Shown in pieces: positions 46,467 to 56,569 of a DNA stretch of 64,000 nt. The stretch lies in contig OY726571.1 in assembly GCA_963383645.1 (NCBI GenBank), forward strand, positions 80,373,108 through 80,437,107, written 5' to 3'. The notes below the pieces were generated by a model, which worked only from the letters and a program-made list of their open reading frames with translations, was not told the origin of the DNA and searched no databases. A program made the position numbers and the translations under genes. The stretch's first letter is position 1. Each line of letters begins with the position of its first letter. The stretch is from Muscardinus avellanarius (lineage: Eukaryota; Chordata; Mammalia; Rodentia; Gliridae).

Positions 46467-46513
<47 letters not shown>
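46277..46513 (+). mobile_element. B1-ID SINE with (CA)n tail
   Basis: 'TGGTGGCACATGCCTGTCATCCCAG...GGGCTGGGTGTGTGCCTCGGGGGTAGAATGCCC' and a (CA)n of about 23 units at 46467-46513. It abuts the CpG-rich patch. Confidence 0.87.
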
Positions 46514-46514
<1 letters not shown>

Positions 46515-46889
46515 TTTTTTAATAAATAAAATAAAGTTCTGAAACTCCAGCTCATGTCCCCTTCAAGCTTGGGATGCCCCCTGTTGGCTAGGATCCCCTA
46601 AAGTTAGCAGCCCTGCTGTCCTCACGCACACCCTTCCCTCTCAACGCCAGGCAGCTAACATCTGTAAAACGCATTCAGTCTCCAGGGATCCCATTAATTA
46701 AAGGAACGGGGTAAATCAATCCTGCTCTTACTAATTGAGCTCCTTGCCTTTGGGTTCACCAGCGTGGGATGTTCCATCGGCACTGCTCAGTGCCAGATAT
46801 TCACTGACCCCTAAAGGGTTTAATGAAAACCCATCATGTACCTGGAACTGTGTCTGGGTGATTCCCCTCTTCTCAAATGGAGCCTCCCA

Positions 46890-47075
46890 AAAGAGGCTCC
46901 CCAAGCACCCACCACACAGCCTCTATCACTTGATACATCCTTCTTCAAGCTCAGCCCTGTTTCCTCTTTCCTCCTCTACAGTGTAACTTCTGTACATTCA
47001 GTGTCTGGGAATCTCTGGAACAGCACCCAGGACAGAATAAACCATTGATAAATAGCTTCCGGGTGAATGTGGCAA
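46890..47075 (+). mobile_element. L2 3' end
   Basis: 'CATTCAGTGTCTGGGAATCTCTGGAACAGCACCCAGGACAGAATAAACC' and the Pro/Ser-rich part before it follow the L2 tail. Confidence 0.55.
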
Positions 47076-47109
47076 TCAATGACAACAATGGATGGATAAC
47101 GACATATTC

Positions 47110-47650
47110 AGAGGAGAGCTCTAACTGATGCCATCACCCCTGGCCACCCATCCAAGTCTCCTGCATCCCCAGCTTTCTCCCTTGACTCTGACCCTGGCCC
47201 ACTTCTTTATAGCTAACCACAACCTGAATGAGTTTTTAAAATGCAAATCAAGCCGGGCGTGGTGGTGCAGGCTTGTAATCCCCTCGCTTGGGAGGCAGAG
47301 ACAGGAGGATCAGGCAGGTTCAAAGCCAGCTGTGCTGGCTTAAGGGACCCTGTTTCCAAAAATAAAAAAAGTATAAAATAGGTCGGGGAGTGTAGCCCGA
47401 GGTACAAGGGCTTCCAGGAACCCCAGTACCACCAAAATAAAAAAATAAAATGCAAATCAAATTGTATGATTCCCCTTTCAAAGCCCTCTCTAATGGTACC
47501 CCACCAAGGAATAACACCCAAACCCCTCTCTTGGCCACATGGCCCAGCCTGCCGTCTCTCCAACTTCACCTGGGACCACCCGGCCTCGGTGCAGGCCTCT
47601 TTGCCCAGAGCCTCTGTTTAACCATCACTCTTTCATCTGGGCTGTGAGAA
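47110..47650 (+). mobile_element. L2 fragment split by a SINE
   Basis: Left part ends 'GAGTTTTTAAAATGCAAATCA' and the right part continues 'ATTGTATGATTCCCCTTTCAAAGCCCTCTCTAATGG...TGGCCACATGGCCC', reproducing an L2 stretch once the SINE is taken out. Confidence 0.68.
47252..47445 (+). mobile_element. B1-ID SINE, subfamily C, young
   Basis: Perfect 15-bp duplication TAAAATGCAAATCAA (47237-47251, 47446-47460). Subfamily C marks present. Inserted in an L2. Confidence 0.94.
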
Positions 47651-48739
47651 ATGGCAAGAAAAATGGGTGGTATACAGAAGAAATTCTGCTACCGAGTCCT
47701 AAAGAAAACCCAGAGAACAAAATACAATTCCCAAGCCCTAAATTTGTAGGTTTTATTCAGCTTTGTAGTGGCGAAAATAAACCTTTGGTCTACTGGAATG
47801 CTCTCAGTCTTCTCCCTCCCCATCCTGGGAGGCCTGGGTTCCTCCAGCCTGGGTCCTCTGTGTTTTTCCCTGCACTGTCTCCTTTGGGACTCTTCCCCAT
47901 CCATTCTCTCGCTCCTCAGCACTGTGAGGCCTGGTCCAGGCCCAGCTGTCCTGGGTGTTGGGCATATCACAGCAACACCATCTCTATCCTTTGCTGAGAC
48001 TGTCATGCAGAGTGTCAGATCTCTTTGGTGGTCCCGGCATCCTCACACACGTCCACTGCCTGCTGAGGGCTTCCAGTTAGAATTCGTGAGCGCACTTCCA
48101 GCTCAACATGCTTAAAGTAGAGCAGCCCATTGTCTCCTCTGGCCATCCTCTTCTTGGCCATGGGACTGCCATGTTCTCTGGTACCTCAGCTCAAAAAAAA
48201 CCCTGCAATTACCTTAGGCTCCAGCCCCTCCATCGGCCCTGTATATCTGATCACTGAGCCAGCTTTTTTGCTTCTTCATGAAAAAGCCACCTCCTGCCCC
48301 TCTGCCGGCTCCTGCATTCAGCCTCACCACCTCGCACCAAGGCTCTGACATGCATGCACTTGACTTCTTCACGCTCCTTTTCTTCCTTGTCATTGCAGAC
48401 AAGGTACCTGCCTTGTGGGGAGAGGAGTAAAGCAAAAGAGGAGAACAAAATGTGACCCTCCTGCCCTAAGTTGATGAGTTTTGTTAACTGCGGAAGTCCT
48501 GGGAAGAGCTTGGCATCGCTGACCCTAGAGTGCACACTGAATACCAGCTGGCATGTCCCTCCTCCACTCACACCACTGCTTCCTAGTCTCCTTCCCCTCT
48601 ACCCCTTTATCTGAATGCTAAACAGTGCTCGGGGCAGAGCTTAAATGGCTTCCTGGACCCACCGATCCCTTCTCTCTTCTCGCTTTACTAATTTCACCAC
48701 CTATTTTCTCTTTGGGTGTGGTCTGGGCAGTGACTTTCC

Positions 48740-48830
48740 AAGCCATCTGCTCTCTTTCAGATAGAGTGTGAGTTTCTAGAGGACCAGAGTTCAACTCTGA
48801 TATAAATCATAGCAGGTGTTCACACAGAAA
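48740..48830 (+). mobile_element. L2-like tail fragment
   Basis: 'GATAGAGTGTGAGTTTCTAGAGGACCAGAGTTCAACTCTG' resembles the L2 'gactgtgagctccttgagggcagggac' segment. Weak. Confidence 0.4.
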
Positions 48831-48959
48831 AACTATTTCTTGGAATCTATATTCTAATGCTATTATCTCTTTAAGGTCCTTAAATATAACATTGACGCTC
48901 CAGTGTTGTTTCACAGAATTATCATATGCCACAAGGAGGCTAAGTTTTATTTCTCTGAT

Positions 48960-49163
48960 TTTTTTTTTTTTTTTTTTTTGGTGGTACTGGGGTTCCTGGA
49001 AGCCCTTCTACCTCCGGGCTACACTCCCAGACCTATTTTTACATTTTTATTTGGAAACAGGGTGTCCTAAGCCAATGTGCGCGGCTGGCTTAGAACCTGC
49101 GCGATCCTCCTGTCTCTGCCTTCCAAGCGCGGGGATTACAAGCGTGCGCCACCACGCCCGGCT
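48960..49163 (-). mobile_element. B1-ID SINE, subfamily C, 90 bp from exon 6
   Basis: T run, 'GGTACTGGGGTTCCTGGAAGCCC' (subfamily C mark) to 'GCCACCACGCCCGGCT'. Duplication TTTCTCTGA on both sides. Lies within the first 100-300 bp of intron 6, in the transcription direction of the gene. Confidence 0.92.
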
Positions 49164-49254
49164 ATTTTCTCTGAATTTAATTGAAACCCAAATGATTTAT
49201 TTTGTTCTCATACAGAAATACAGACCATTAACAAGGAAGGCATCTGATACTTAC

Positions 49255-49309
49255 GCTCCCTTTAGACTTTCTGGATCCTACAATAGGAGGGAGTGAAGAC
49301 GCTTTCTGA
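49255..49309 (-). CDS. DCDC2: DCDC2 coding exon 6 (post-domain linker)
   Basis: This short 55-bp exon lies between the acceptor TTTGTTTCCACAG and the strong donor GTAAGTATC. Its first T completes a Gly codon. It then encodes QKASSLPPIVGSRKSKGS and ends in phase 0. The peptide matches human DCDC2 just after the second doublecortin domain (residues about 235-253). From remembered human numbering the exon begins at c.705, where a splice-acceptor disease variant (c.705-2A>G) is reported, which supports the boundary. It is Ser/Lys-rich with no fold of its own. At 55 bp it is small for an internal exon, but the flanking splice signals are close to consensus. Confidence 0.94.
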
Positions 49310-49749
49310 CTGTGGAAACAAATTGAAGTTGAAAAATCTGAATGTTATGTACAAATAACAAATAAGGCAAGATAACTTTCATTCCAACCTGACAATCAAC
49401 TCTTCACTGGCATTTACATTTCTTAAGAAGTACCACAAGCTTTTGCAGTTTCACAGAATACCACAAAATCACCAAATTCCATTCCCAAAGATTTTAAATG
49501 CTTTTCTATACACTATTTTAAGTGATGTTTAAAAATAAGCTTTAGTACCATTTTAAATTTGGGCATAGCATTTTTTTTTTCTTCCAGTTCTCAAATTTTC
49601 TGTTTGCATTTCAAAAAAAAAAATCATCATTTCCCAAACTAATTAATGATCATTCCAGGTTGAGTTTAAAAAACATTAAGTTTTCATAATGTCTACTCCG
49701 TCTATCTATGATAGGAGAGAGTGATATAACACTGGCATTTACATTCAGG

Positions 49750-49753
49750 AGGG

Positions 49754-49784
<31 letters not shown>

Positions 49785-49999
49785 TGTGTTTTACTGAGGA
49801 TAGAACCCAGGGGCATTCTACCTCCAAGCTACACCCCAGCCCTATTTTTTTATTCTTTACTTTTTGAAACAGGGTCTCACTGCGTTGCAAAGGGCCTCAC
49901 TAAGTAGCTGAGGCTGTCTTCAAACCATGATCCTCCTGTCTCAGCCTCCTAAATGCTGGGGGGGGGGGGGGTTACAAGCATGTACCACCATACCCAGCT
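49750..49999 (-). mobile_element. B1-ID SINE with (GT)n tail and an internal poly-G
   Basis: Duplication CATTCAGG (49742-49749, 50000-50007). (GT)n at 49754-49780. The usual GGGATTACAAGC is replaced by a run of about 13 G (49959-49972) before TTACAAGC. Confidence 0.9.
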
Positions 50000-50849
50000 C
50001 ATTCAGGGTGTTTTTAAACCAGTAATTCTAACAAATAAGTAAAATGTCTTTCAGTCTACAAATCGTTTTGCAGATGTCTATATTATTAGGAAAAGATCTA
50101 TCTTGAAACCCAAATGAATGTCTCTAAAAATAGGACACATTTCCCATAAGAAAGGGAAGTCTCAGGAAGGCCAGCATGAAATGCCTTTTTCCATTACCAT
50201 TGCATTCACCCTGCAGCTCTCTGCAGGTTAATCCAGCGCTGCCTAGCAGAAATTGTTAAAGGCTTTGATTTCATGGATGAGTAAGGATAGTTAACAATGA
50301 ATTTCTGGTGAATAATTCTAAGCTGCTGGGGACCATGTGCCTTTGCATAGTTCAAACTCCACCCCTGCAATTCCGTTTTATCTCTCTCTTATTTAGAAGC
50401 TCTCAGCTAGCCTCCCATTAAGCTATGTAAACTGTGAATTAATGGAACACACATTGGTGATATCCTGCTATATCTCTGCAAAAGGCAACCACAAGAAGTC
50501 AGTTTCCAATAGCAAAATGGCCACGGAAACCCAATCCATTGTATCCTGGGCTCAGGTCCTGTATCAGAGGCAGAGCTCAAATGTGCATCTCTAGAGGAAA
50601 AATGTTCACCCATGGTGTGTAATTCATTGTGTAACCCTCAAAATTTTGCATGAACTAACTCTACACTCAGCCTATTTATTTGTACAAGTGGAATTATACC
50701 ACTTTTGCATTTTATGGTTACTAAAAGGGGCAGAAGGTAGTATGGTCATTTAATACCTTTAGATGTTTCTACCCAAACCAATTGAAAAAATGGTCAAGCT
50801 AAGTTGTTAAAACACTAAAACTTTGAATAAGAAACTGAGGAGCTAATTA

Positions 50850-51092
50850 TACTATTTTTTTCTTTTTTTCCTTTTTTTTTTTTTTTGATACTGGGGATTG
50901 AACCCAGGGGCATCCTACCTCTGAGCTATACTCCCAGGCCTTTTTTTTTTTTTAATATTATTCTTTATTTTGAAACAGGGTCTCACTAAGTTGTGGCCTC
51001 ACTAAGTCGCTGAGGATGGCTGTGAACCTGTGATTCTCCTATCTCAGCCTTTCAAATACTGAATTTACAAGCCTGCGCCACCACACTCAGTC
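50850..51092 (-). mobile_element. B1-ID SINE, subfamily A
   Basis: T/C-rich run, 'GATACTGGGGATTGAACCCAGGGGCATCC...TTTGAAACAGGGTCTCACTAAG...GCGCCACCACACTCAG'. Confidence 0.88.
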
Positions 51093-51212
51093 TTTGTCTT
51101 TTATTTTGAAACAGGGTCTCACTAAGTTGCTGAGTCTGGCCTCAACCTATAATGCTCCCATGTCAACCTTTCGAGTGCTAGGATTACAAGTGTGCGCCAC
51201 TACATCCAGCTC
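51093..51212 (-). mobile_element. Second, ID-less B1-type half
   Basis: 'TTTTATTTTGAAACAGGGTCTCACTAAGTTGC...CTAGGATTACAAGTGTGCGCCACTACATCCAGC' repeats the B1 half directly after the previous SINE, with no ID unit. Confidence 0.8.
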
Positions 51213-51504
51213 CCTATAGCTTCTTCACAAGACTAAATCTTTGTATTTACTATAAATTCAGTGCAAAATTTTTAAAAATCTATGGAGTCTTTCATGACTT
51301 TCACAAAATTAGATTTTTGTACAATCGATCACCATTTCCCTCCATGGCAGTAAAGACAAAGACCAGTATACATCATACTTGCTTTCTATTCTGCTAAATA
51401 AGATTGTCAACTACATAAAATATCATAGCAATTAGGAAAGGGCCCGGAGCCATTACAAGTGGTAACCAGACATGAGGAGGGGCGGGCACAGGAACGAGAC
51501 TCAC

Positions 51505-51651
51505 CCAAACGGCCTTCGCATGGCCGACTTGTCAAAAAGTAATTCGCTGTAAGGCAATTTCTTAAACCTGTCTCTGCCGACAGCCACATAAAACTGCCCA
51601 TTCTCCAGCTCCGGCCCACTCTCAACGAGCTTTCCTTCTAAAGTATAAAGT
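51505..51651 (-). CDS. DCDC2: DCDC2 coding exon 5 (second half of second doublecortin domain)
   Basis: The 147-bp exon follows the acceptor CATATTTTGACAG, which has a weak pyrimidine tract, and precedes the consensus donor GTGAGTC. The first base completes Arg from the previous exon. The frame then reads LYTLEGKLVESGPELENG, followed by QFYVAVGRDRFKKLPYSE and LLFDKSAMRRPFG. The 'LYTLEGK' and 'FYVAVGRDRFKKLPY' strings are the standard second-half signature of doublecortin domains (LYTLDGK...VYIACG...FKK). The exon equals residues about 186-235 of human DCDC2. The lysine pair in FKKLPY includes the position of a reported human nonsense variant (Lys217, from memory). The exon ends with GG, and the Gly codon is finished by the first T of the next exon. 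Confidence 0.96.
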
Positions 51652-51836
51652 CTGTCAAAATATGAAGGCCAACAGTTAGAATGTTCATAGTCATCTAAAG
51701 TACTGCTTGAAATTACTAAGTAAATAAAAGCATTCTGTTCCTAATCTGGCTCATCTGCTGCTCTTGGAGTTATGGAATTATAAATGTCTCCATGTCACTA
51801 GATTTTAAAAAAAGAGTCAACATTATAATGTAGATC

Positions 51837-51839
<3 letters not shown>

Positions 51840-51881
<42 letters not shown>
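51840..51881. repeat. (CA)n microsatellite
   Basis: About 21 CA units, 190 bp from exon 5. Confidence 0.95.
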
Positions 51882-51884
<3 letters not shown>

Positions 51885-52065
51885 CTCTCCGGCTGTCCAG
51901 AGGATTTTGCCACAACAAGCCTGACCATCTAGCAAAAGGATCCACTAGTGCTACCATATTAAGATTTTATAGGGGGAAAAACACAATTTATACAGAATGT
52001 GGTGCTTTAAATAAAGCTCAGCTTCCACAGAAGAGTATTTGCAGTGTGTGTATATGTGTGTGTAT

Positions 52066-52352
52066 ATGTGTGTGTTACTAAAGATTGAACTCAGGGCAGT
52101 CTACCTATGAAGTACACTACCCTTAGCCCTATTTTATTTTATTTTATTTTGCGAGTCTGGGGATGGAGCCCAGGGGCATTCGACCCTCGAGCTATACTGT
52201 CAGCCCTACTTTTTATTCTTTATTTTGAAACAGGGTCTCACTAAGTTGCAAAGGACCTCACTAAGTTGCTGAGACTGGCCATAAGCCTGCGATCCTCCTG
52301 TCCTAGCTTCCTAAGTACTGGGGTTACAGGCATGTGCCACCACGCCTGGCTT
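52066..52352 (-). mobile_element. B1-ID-ID SINE (two ID units), minus strand
   Basis: From left: ID unit 2 ('TTACTAAAGATTGAACTCAGGGCAG...TTAGCCC'), a TTTTA-type linker, ID unit 1 ('GCGAGTCTGGGGATGGAGCCCAGG...'), then the B1 half to 'CCACCACGCCTGGCT'. Confidence 0.87.
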
Positions 52353-52979
52353 GTAGGCACTCTCAAAATGTATTTTCTTTGTGTGTTCATCAGACTGGCA
52401 AGCACCTGGTCTTACAAGAATAACCCGTTAAAGCACTACAGCCAAACTCACACAAAACCAGATCAGAAAAAGAGGACAGGGAAGAGGTGAAAGAGCTCGC
52501 TGCCAGCATTAATGATGCAGAACTGAATAGCGCCCGTGCCTCTGTTACTGTTTTTTAACAATACTCCTAAGCAAGAAAATAAATACTAGAGCTTTCCTTT
52601 ACTGCAAAACTGACACTGTTGACTACAACTAATATATGACTTATAAAAAGAACAGTGATAATTTTACTAGATGACTTAAAAGTAGCCACAGAATTTTAAA
52701 AGAAAAATAGGAAGAAACAGACCATTAGAAAAGAATGAAAGAGTATGATGCATATCTTTTAAGGTTGCAAGAGTTAGTAACTGAAAGAATTTCAAGAGAA
52801 TCATTCAAGCAACTTCTCAGACTTCTTATTTTACATTATAAACATTTGTGACTTTTGCAGAGACCGACAAACAGTTGACAAACTTGTTTACTGATTATGT
52901 AAATGATATATCATATGAAGCCACTCACCCCACCCTGCAATGTTTTTATTTTTAATTAGTATACATATGCCAGGGTCTT

Positions 52980-53460
52980 TTTCTTTTTCTTTTTTTTTTG
53001 GGGGGGGGGAGGGAAGATGGGGAATTCTGGAGGTCGAACCCAGAGGCCTCCTACAGTCAAGCTATACTTCTGCCCTTTTTATTTTTTATTTTTTTATTTT
53101 TTCTATTTATTTTTATTTATTTTTATTTTTATTTTTTTTATTTTTTTGGTGATACTGGGGGTGGAACCCAGAGGCTTTCTACCTCCGAGCTATACTCCCA
53201 GACCTTTTTTATATTTTATTTGGAAACAGGGTCTCACTAAGTTGCTGAGAGCCTCACTAAGTAGCCGAGGCTGGCTTCGAACCCGTGCGACCCTCCTGTC
53301 TCAGCCTCCCCAGCGTGAGGATTACAAGCGTGCGCCACCACGCCCGGCTTATTTTTTATTTTAAATAGGGTCTTACTAAGTTGCTGAGGGTCTTGACAAG
53401 TTGCTGAGATTGACCTTGAACCTACAGTTCTCCTGAATCTGCCTCACTGTGCCCAGTTTG
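52980..53460 (-). mobile_element. Older SINE (minus) split by a same-strand SINE
   Basis: Outer ID part is 52980-53080 ('TTCTGGAGGTCGAACCCAGAGGCC'). Outer B1 part is 53349-53460 ('TTTTAAATAGGGTCTTACTAAGTTGC...CACTGTGCCCAG'). Confidence 0.82.
53140..53348 (-). mobile_element. B1-ID SINE, subfamily B, nested
   Basis: 'GGTGATACTGGGGGTGGAACCC...GCGTGCGCCACCACGCCCGGC', CpG-rich and young-looking. T/A-rich tail 53080-53145. Confidence 0.9.
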
Positions 53461-54432
53461 AAGTCTCTTTTTCATAGCATTGTGTGTCCACCCCTCCAAG
53501 ACTTCCATTCCTCCCTCCTCGACTTGGGCTGGAGTTCCTGAGCAGCAGCAGCAGCATTACTGACATTCCAAACCAGACAATTCCTTGCTGCAGAGGCGAG
53601 AGTCTTTCCTGCCCACTGTAAGACACTGATGGCACCCATGGCCTCTACCCACTGGACAGCAGCAGCCATCCCAATCCAACCTGTTTGTGAAAATCAAACA
53701 GGGCTCCGCCACCGTCAACTGCTCCCCAGGGGCAAAATGGCACCTGGTTGAGAAGCTCTGGCCCAGAGTCACACATTCTTGCATTTTTCCCTCAAAATAC
53801 TGAGATCTGAATCAGTAGCATACTTTCATAGCTAGAAATTAAAAGGCAGTTTTGCTCTGGACTCTGGAAATCTCCAGCCATGGTCTGTCTGGTTTCCTCT
53901 GCAGGCAGATAAAGGTACTAAGTAGAATCCAGTTCATGAGTCCAGCCACCTGGCATCAAGCTCTTGTTGAGCTGCTTTCTCCCCTTGCTGCAAAGCACAA
54001 GAATCATAAACAGAGACTCAAGCCAAGTTTTAAGGGACGCTATTGATAAACAAATATACTGAAGCATAGAAAAGCTTATTAACATTCTGTTACAGGAACT
54101 AAGCTTGCCCCAAATACGCTGTAGCCAAGTCTCACCCACATTTGGCATTACGTTAATAATGAAATTTCTCTAAGCTATTAAGTGTTCAGAGACATATATT
54201 TTCATTTCTATGTTGACATTGACATGTATTTTATTTCTATGCATAGTTTTCTTTATATATACATATGAGAAGGTATAGCTAGGCATAATTGTCTATATAT
54301 ATAATGCATACATATACAATTTCAAATATATATGTATATATATTTGTGTGCTTCTTACTATTTATTGGGTGAGTTTGCATTTATGTAGGTGTCAAAAGAC
54401 ACAACTATATATTTCAAAAAAAATCAATGTAA

Positions 54433-54622
54433 GCCAGGCGTGGTGGTGCATTCTTGTAATCCCAGCATTGGGGAGGCTGAGACAGGAGGATGGAGGTTTG
54501 CAGACAGACTCAGCTACTTAGTGAGACCCTGTTTCAAAATAAAGAATCAAACATAGGGCTGGGGGTGTATCTCAGAGGTACAATGCCCCTGGGTTCCATC
54601 CCCAGTACCGCAAAAAAAAAAA
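54433..54622 (+). mobile_element. B1-ID SINE, subfamily A
   Basis: 'AGCCAGGCGTGGTGGTGCATTC...GGGCTGGGGGTGTATCTCAGAGGTACAATGCCCC...CAGTACCGC', A tail. It lacks the second 'ctcagcaactt' copy. Imperfect duplication TCAATGTA / TCAGTGTA. Confidence 0.9.
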
Positions 54623-54851
54623 AAATCAGTGTATAATTATTGAAATCTACCCTTACTTCTGATGCCAAAATAAAATCTGAAGGATATAAAGTTTAAATAA
54701 AACTGTAAAGTACAAAACAAAACCATGGGAGGTTATTTTTATAATCCCGGAGTCAGGATGCTCTAAGTTTGTTATAAGTCTTAGTAGTCACAAAGAAAGA
54801 TTAAAAATTTGACTACATCAGAATTCAAGATAGTTATATGCAAACATATAC

Positions 54852-54880
54852 ATGTATGTATGTATGTATGTATGTATGTA
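54852..54880. repeat. (TATG)n array
   Basis: About seven TATG units at the 5' boundary of the next SINE. Confidence 0.85.
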
Positions 54881-54883
54881 TTT

Positions 54884-55085
54884 CAAGCTGGACATGGTGG
54901 CATATGCCTGTAATCTCAGTACTTGGGAGGCGGAGACAGGAGGATCACGCAGGTTCGAAGCCAGACGTGCTGGCTTAAGAGACCCTGTTTCCAAATAAAA
55001 ATATAAAAAGTAGGTCTAAGAGTGTAGCCTGGAGGTAGAAAGGTAGAAGGGCTTCCAGGAACCCCAGTACCACAAAAAAAAAAAA
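54884..55085 (+). mobile_element. B1-ID SINE, subfamily C
   Basis: 'AGCTGGACATGGTGGCATATGCC...ACGTGCTGGCTTAAGAGACCC...GGGCTTCCAGGAACCCCAGTACCAC'. It has a short internal duplication of 'GGTAGAAG'. Confidence 0.9.
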
Positions 55086-55195
55086 CCTCACACAAGAAAA
55101 AGTTAATTTCCCAAATATGTAAAGTATTTCTATAACTGGCTTAGATAAACATGCCAAGGCCATGACAGATAATTCATATATAATGGAATCAGTAT

Positions 55196-55545
55196 GCAGT
55201 CATTTCTTTAGAGAGTAGCACAGGCTGTCTGTAGTCAGGCTGCCCACCAGGCTGGAATCCCAGCCCCGCGCCTCAGTATCTGAATAATCTTGGGAATTAC
55301 TTTCCCCCTCTATGTCTCACATTTCATGTCTATTAAAACAGAATGACAGCTGGGCGTGGTGGTGCACGCTTGTAATCCCCGCGCTTGGGAGGCTGAGACA
55401 GGAGGATTGCACAGGTTCGAAGCCAGCCTCATCTACTTAGTGAGGCTCTCAGCAACTTAGTGAGACCCTGTTTCCAAATAAAATATAAAATGGGTCTGGG
55501 AGTATAGCCCAGAGGTAGAAAGCCTCTGGGTTCCACCCCCAGTAC

Positions 55546-55580
<35 letters not shown>

Positions 55581-55690
55581 CAGAATGACACTATTTAGCT
55601 CATAGGGTCACTGAGTTAAGTGAATTAAAAATGTAAAGCACTTGGAATAATGTTTGGCACAATAGAAAAAAGCCAGTAAGTGTTGCTGTA
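55196..55690 (+). mobile_element. MIR SINE split by a B1-ID SINE
   Basis: Left 'CTGGAATCCCAGCCCCGCGCCTC...ATTACTTTCCCCCTC...'; right 'AGCTCATAGGGTCACTGAGTTAAGTGAATTAAAAATGTAAAGCACTTGGAATAATGTTTGGCAC'. Together these are one MIR. Confidence 0.78.
55349..55576 (+). mobile_element. B1-ID SINE, subfamily B, inserted in the MIR
   Basis: Perfect 14-bp duplication AAAACAGAATGACA (55335-55348, 55577-55590). 'GCTGGGCGTGGTGGTGCACGC', ID half 'GGTCTGGGAGTATAGCCC'. Confidence 0.95.
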
Positions 55691-55824
55691 TCCCAAATAA
55701 GTAAAAACCAAGAATCAATGTAATATAATTTTTACCCAAACTAAGTGAGAGGACAAAATGTTTTGTGAATTTTGCAGTTTAGATAAAAACATAACCTTCC
55801 TTTCTTAAAAAGGCCTGATGAGAG

Positions 55825-56400
55825 GGCCTCGCGTGCACTTTTGGTGAAAGTATAACTTAGGACAAATGGTTGGAAGATAACTGGCAGTATCTGTCAACAT
55901 TTAAATGCATTTGCTGTCTAATGCAGCAACTCAACTTCTAGACTTTAATCTCTGATAAACTTTGCTATGTGCAAACACATGTACATGTATTAAAAAAGAT
56001 TGGACATGATCAAAATTTCTAGCGAGAAAAATAATTAGAATATGCCCACAAAATGGAATACTTTGCAGTCATTACAAATAATGGTTAAGCTATTTGCACT
56101 GATAAGAATAATCTCTAAGATATGTTGTTAGGAGAAAAAAGTAAAGGCTGTGTGTACATATATTTATTTATGTATGTGTATGTATTCACACTTCTGCTAT
56201 TAAGGAATAAAGAATGCTTGCATATGCATAAAATATTTTGGAATGATATAAAACAGTACTGAGGAAGGAGTCTAGGGGCCTGAGGTAGTAGGAGCCATTT
56301 TAATTTATACTGTTTGTCCTATTTGAGGTTTTTTCCCCATGTGAAGTATGACTTTTGATTGAACCAGATTAAATTAAAATTAAAATCTCAAAGGCTATGA
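55825..56400 (+). mobile_element. L1M (L1ME-like) 3' UTR
   Basis: 'GGAATACTTTGCAGTCATTACAAATAATGG', 'ATCTCTAAGATATGTTGTTAGGAGAAAAAAGTAAAGGC' and 'GCATATGCATAAAATATTTTGGAATGATA' follow the old L1 3' region. Non-coding. Confidence 0.78.
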
Positions 56401-56488
56401 AACTGTATATATTAAAATGCGTAAATATACATACATTAATGTGTACATGCACTTAGCTAAAGGAAACAATATGCAATCATTTAAGAAC

Positions 56489-56513
56489 TGTGTGTGGGTG
56501 TGTGTGAGAGTGT

Positions 56514-56568
<55 letters not shown>
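56489..56568. repeat. Imperfect (GT)n microsatellite
   Basis: Mixed GTGTGGGTGTGTGTGAGAG start, then about 24 perfect GT units. Confidence 0.95.

Positions 56569-56569
<1 letters not shown>

Larger units (their letters stand above)
41025..49254 (-). other. DCDC2: Intron 6 of DCDC2 (8,230 bp)
   Basis: The intron runs from donor GTAAGTATC at 49254 to the acceptor at 41025. It contains a nested SINE pair, a SINE with two ID units, several other SINEs, (GT)n and (GTAT)n arrays, MIR and L2 fragments, and a CpG-rich patch at 45.7-46.3 kb. Confidence 0.92.
49310..51504 (-). other. DCDC2: Intron 5 of DCDC2 (2,195 bp)
   Basis: Donor GTGAGTC lies at 51504 and acceptor CCACAG at 49310. It holds two or three minus-strand SINEs, a (GT)n array and about 800 bp of unique AT-rich sequence (50010-50850) with nothing recognisable. 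Confidence 0.93.
54640..55195 (+). mobile_element. L1M ORF2-end fragment, interrupted by a SINE
   Basis: 'AACCATGGGAGGTTATTTTTATAATCCCGGAGTCAGGATGC' and 'TTAAAAATTTGACTACATCAGAATTC' follow the end of L1 ORF2. It resumes after the SINE with 'TTAATTTCCCAAATATGTAAAGTATTTC'. Confidence 0.6.

Noticed and set aside
47539..48115. Overlapping plus-strand frames of 115-152 codons
   Set aside because: They lie over L2 remnants and Pro/Leu-rich intron. No conserved motif seen.
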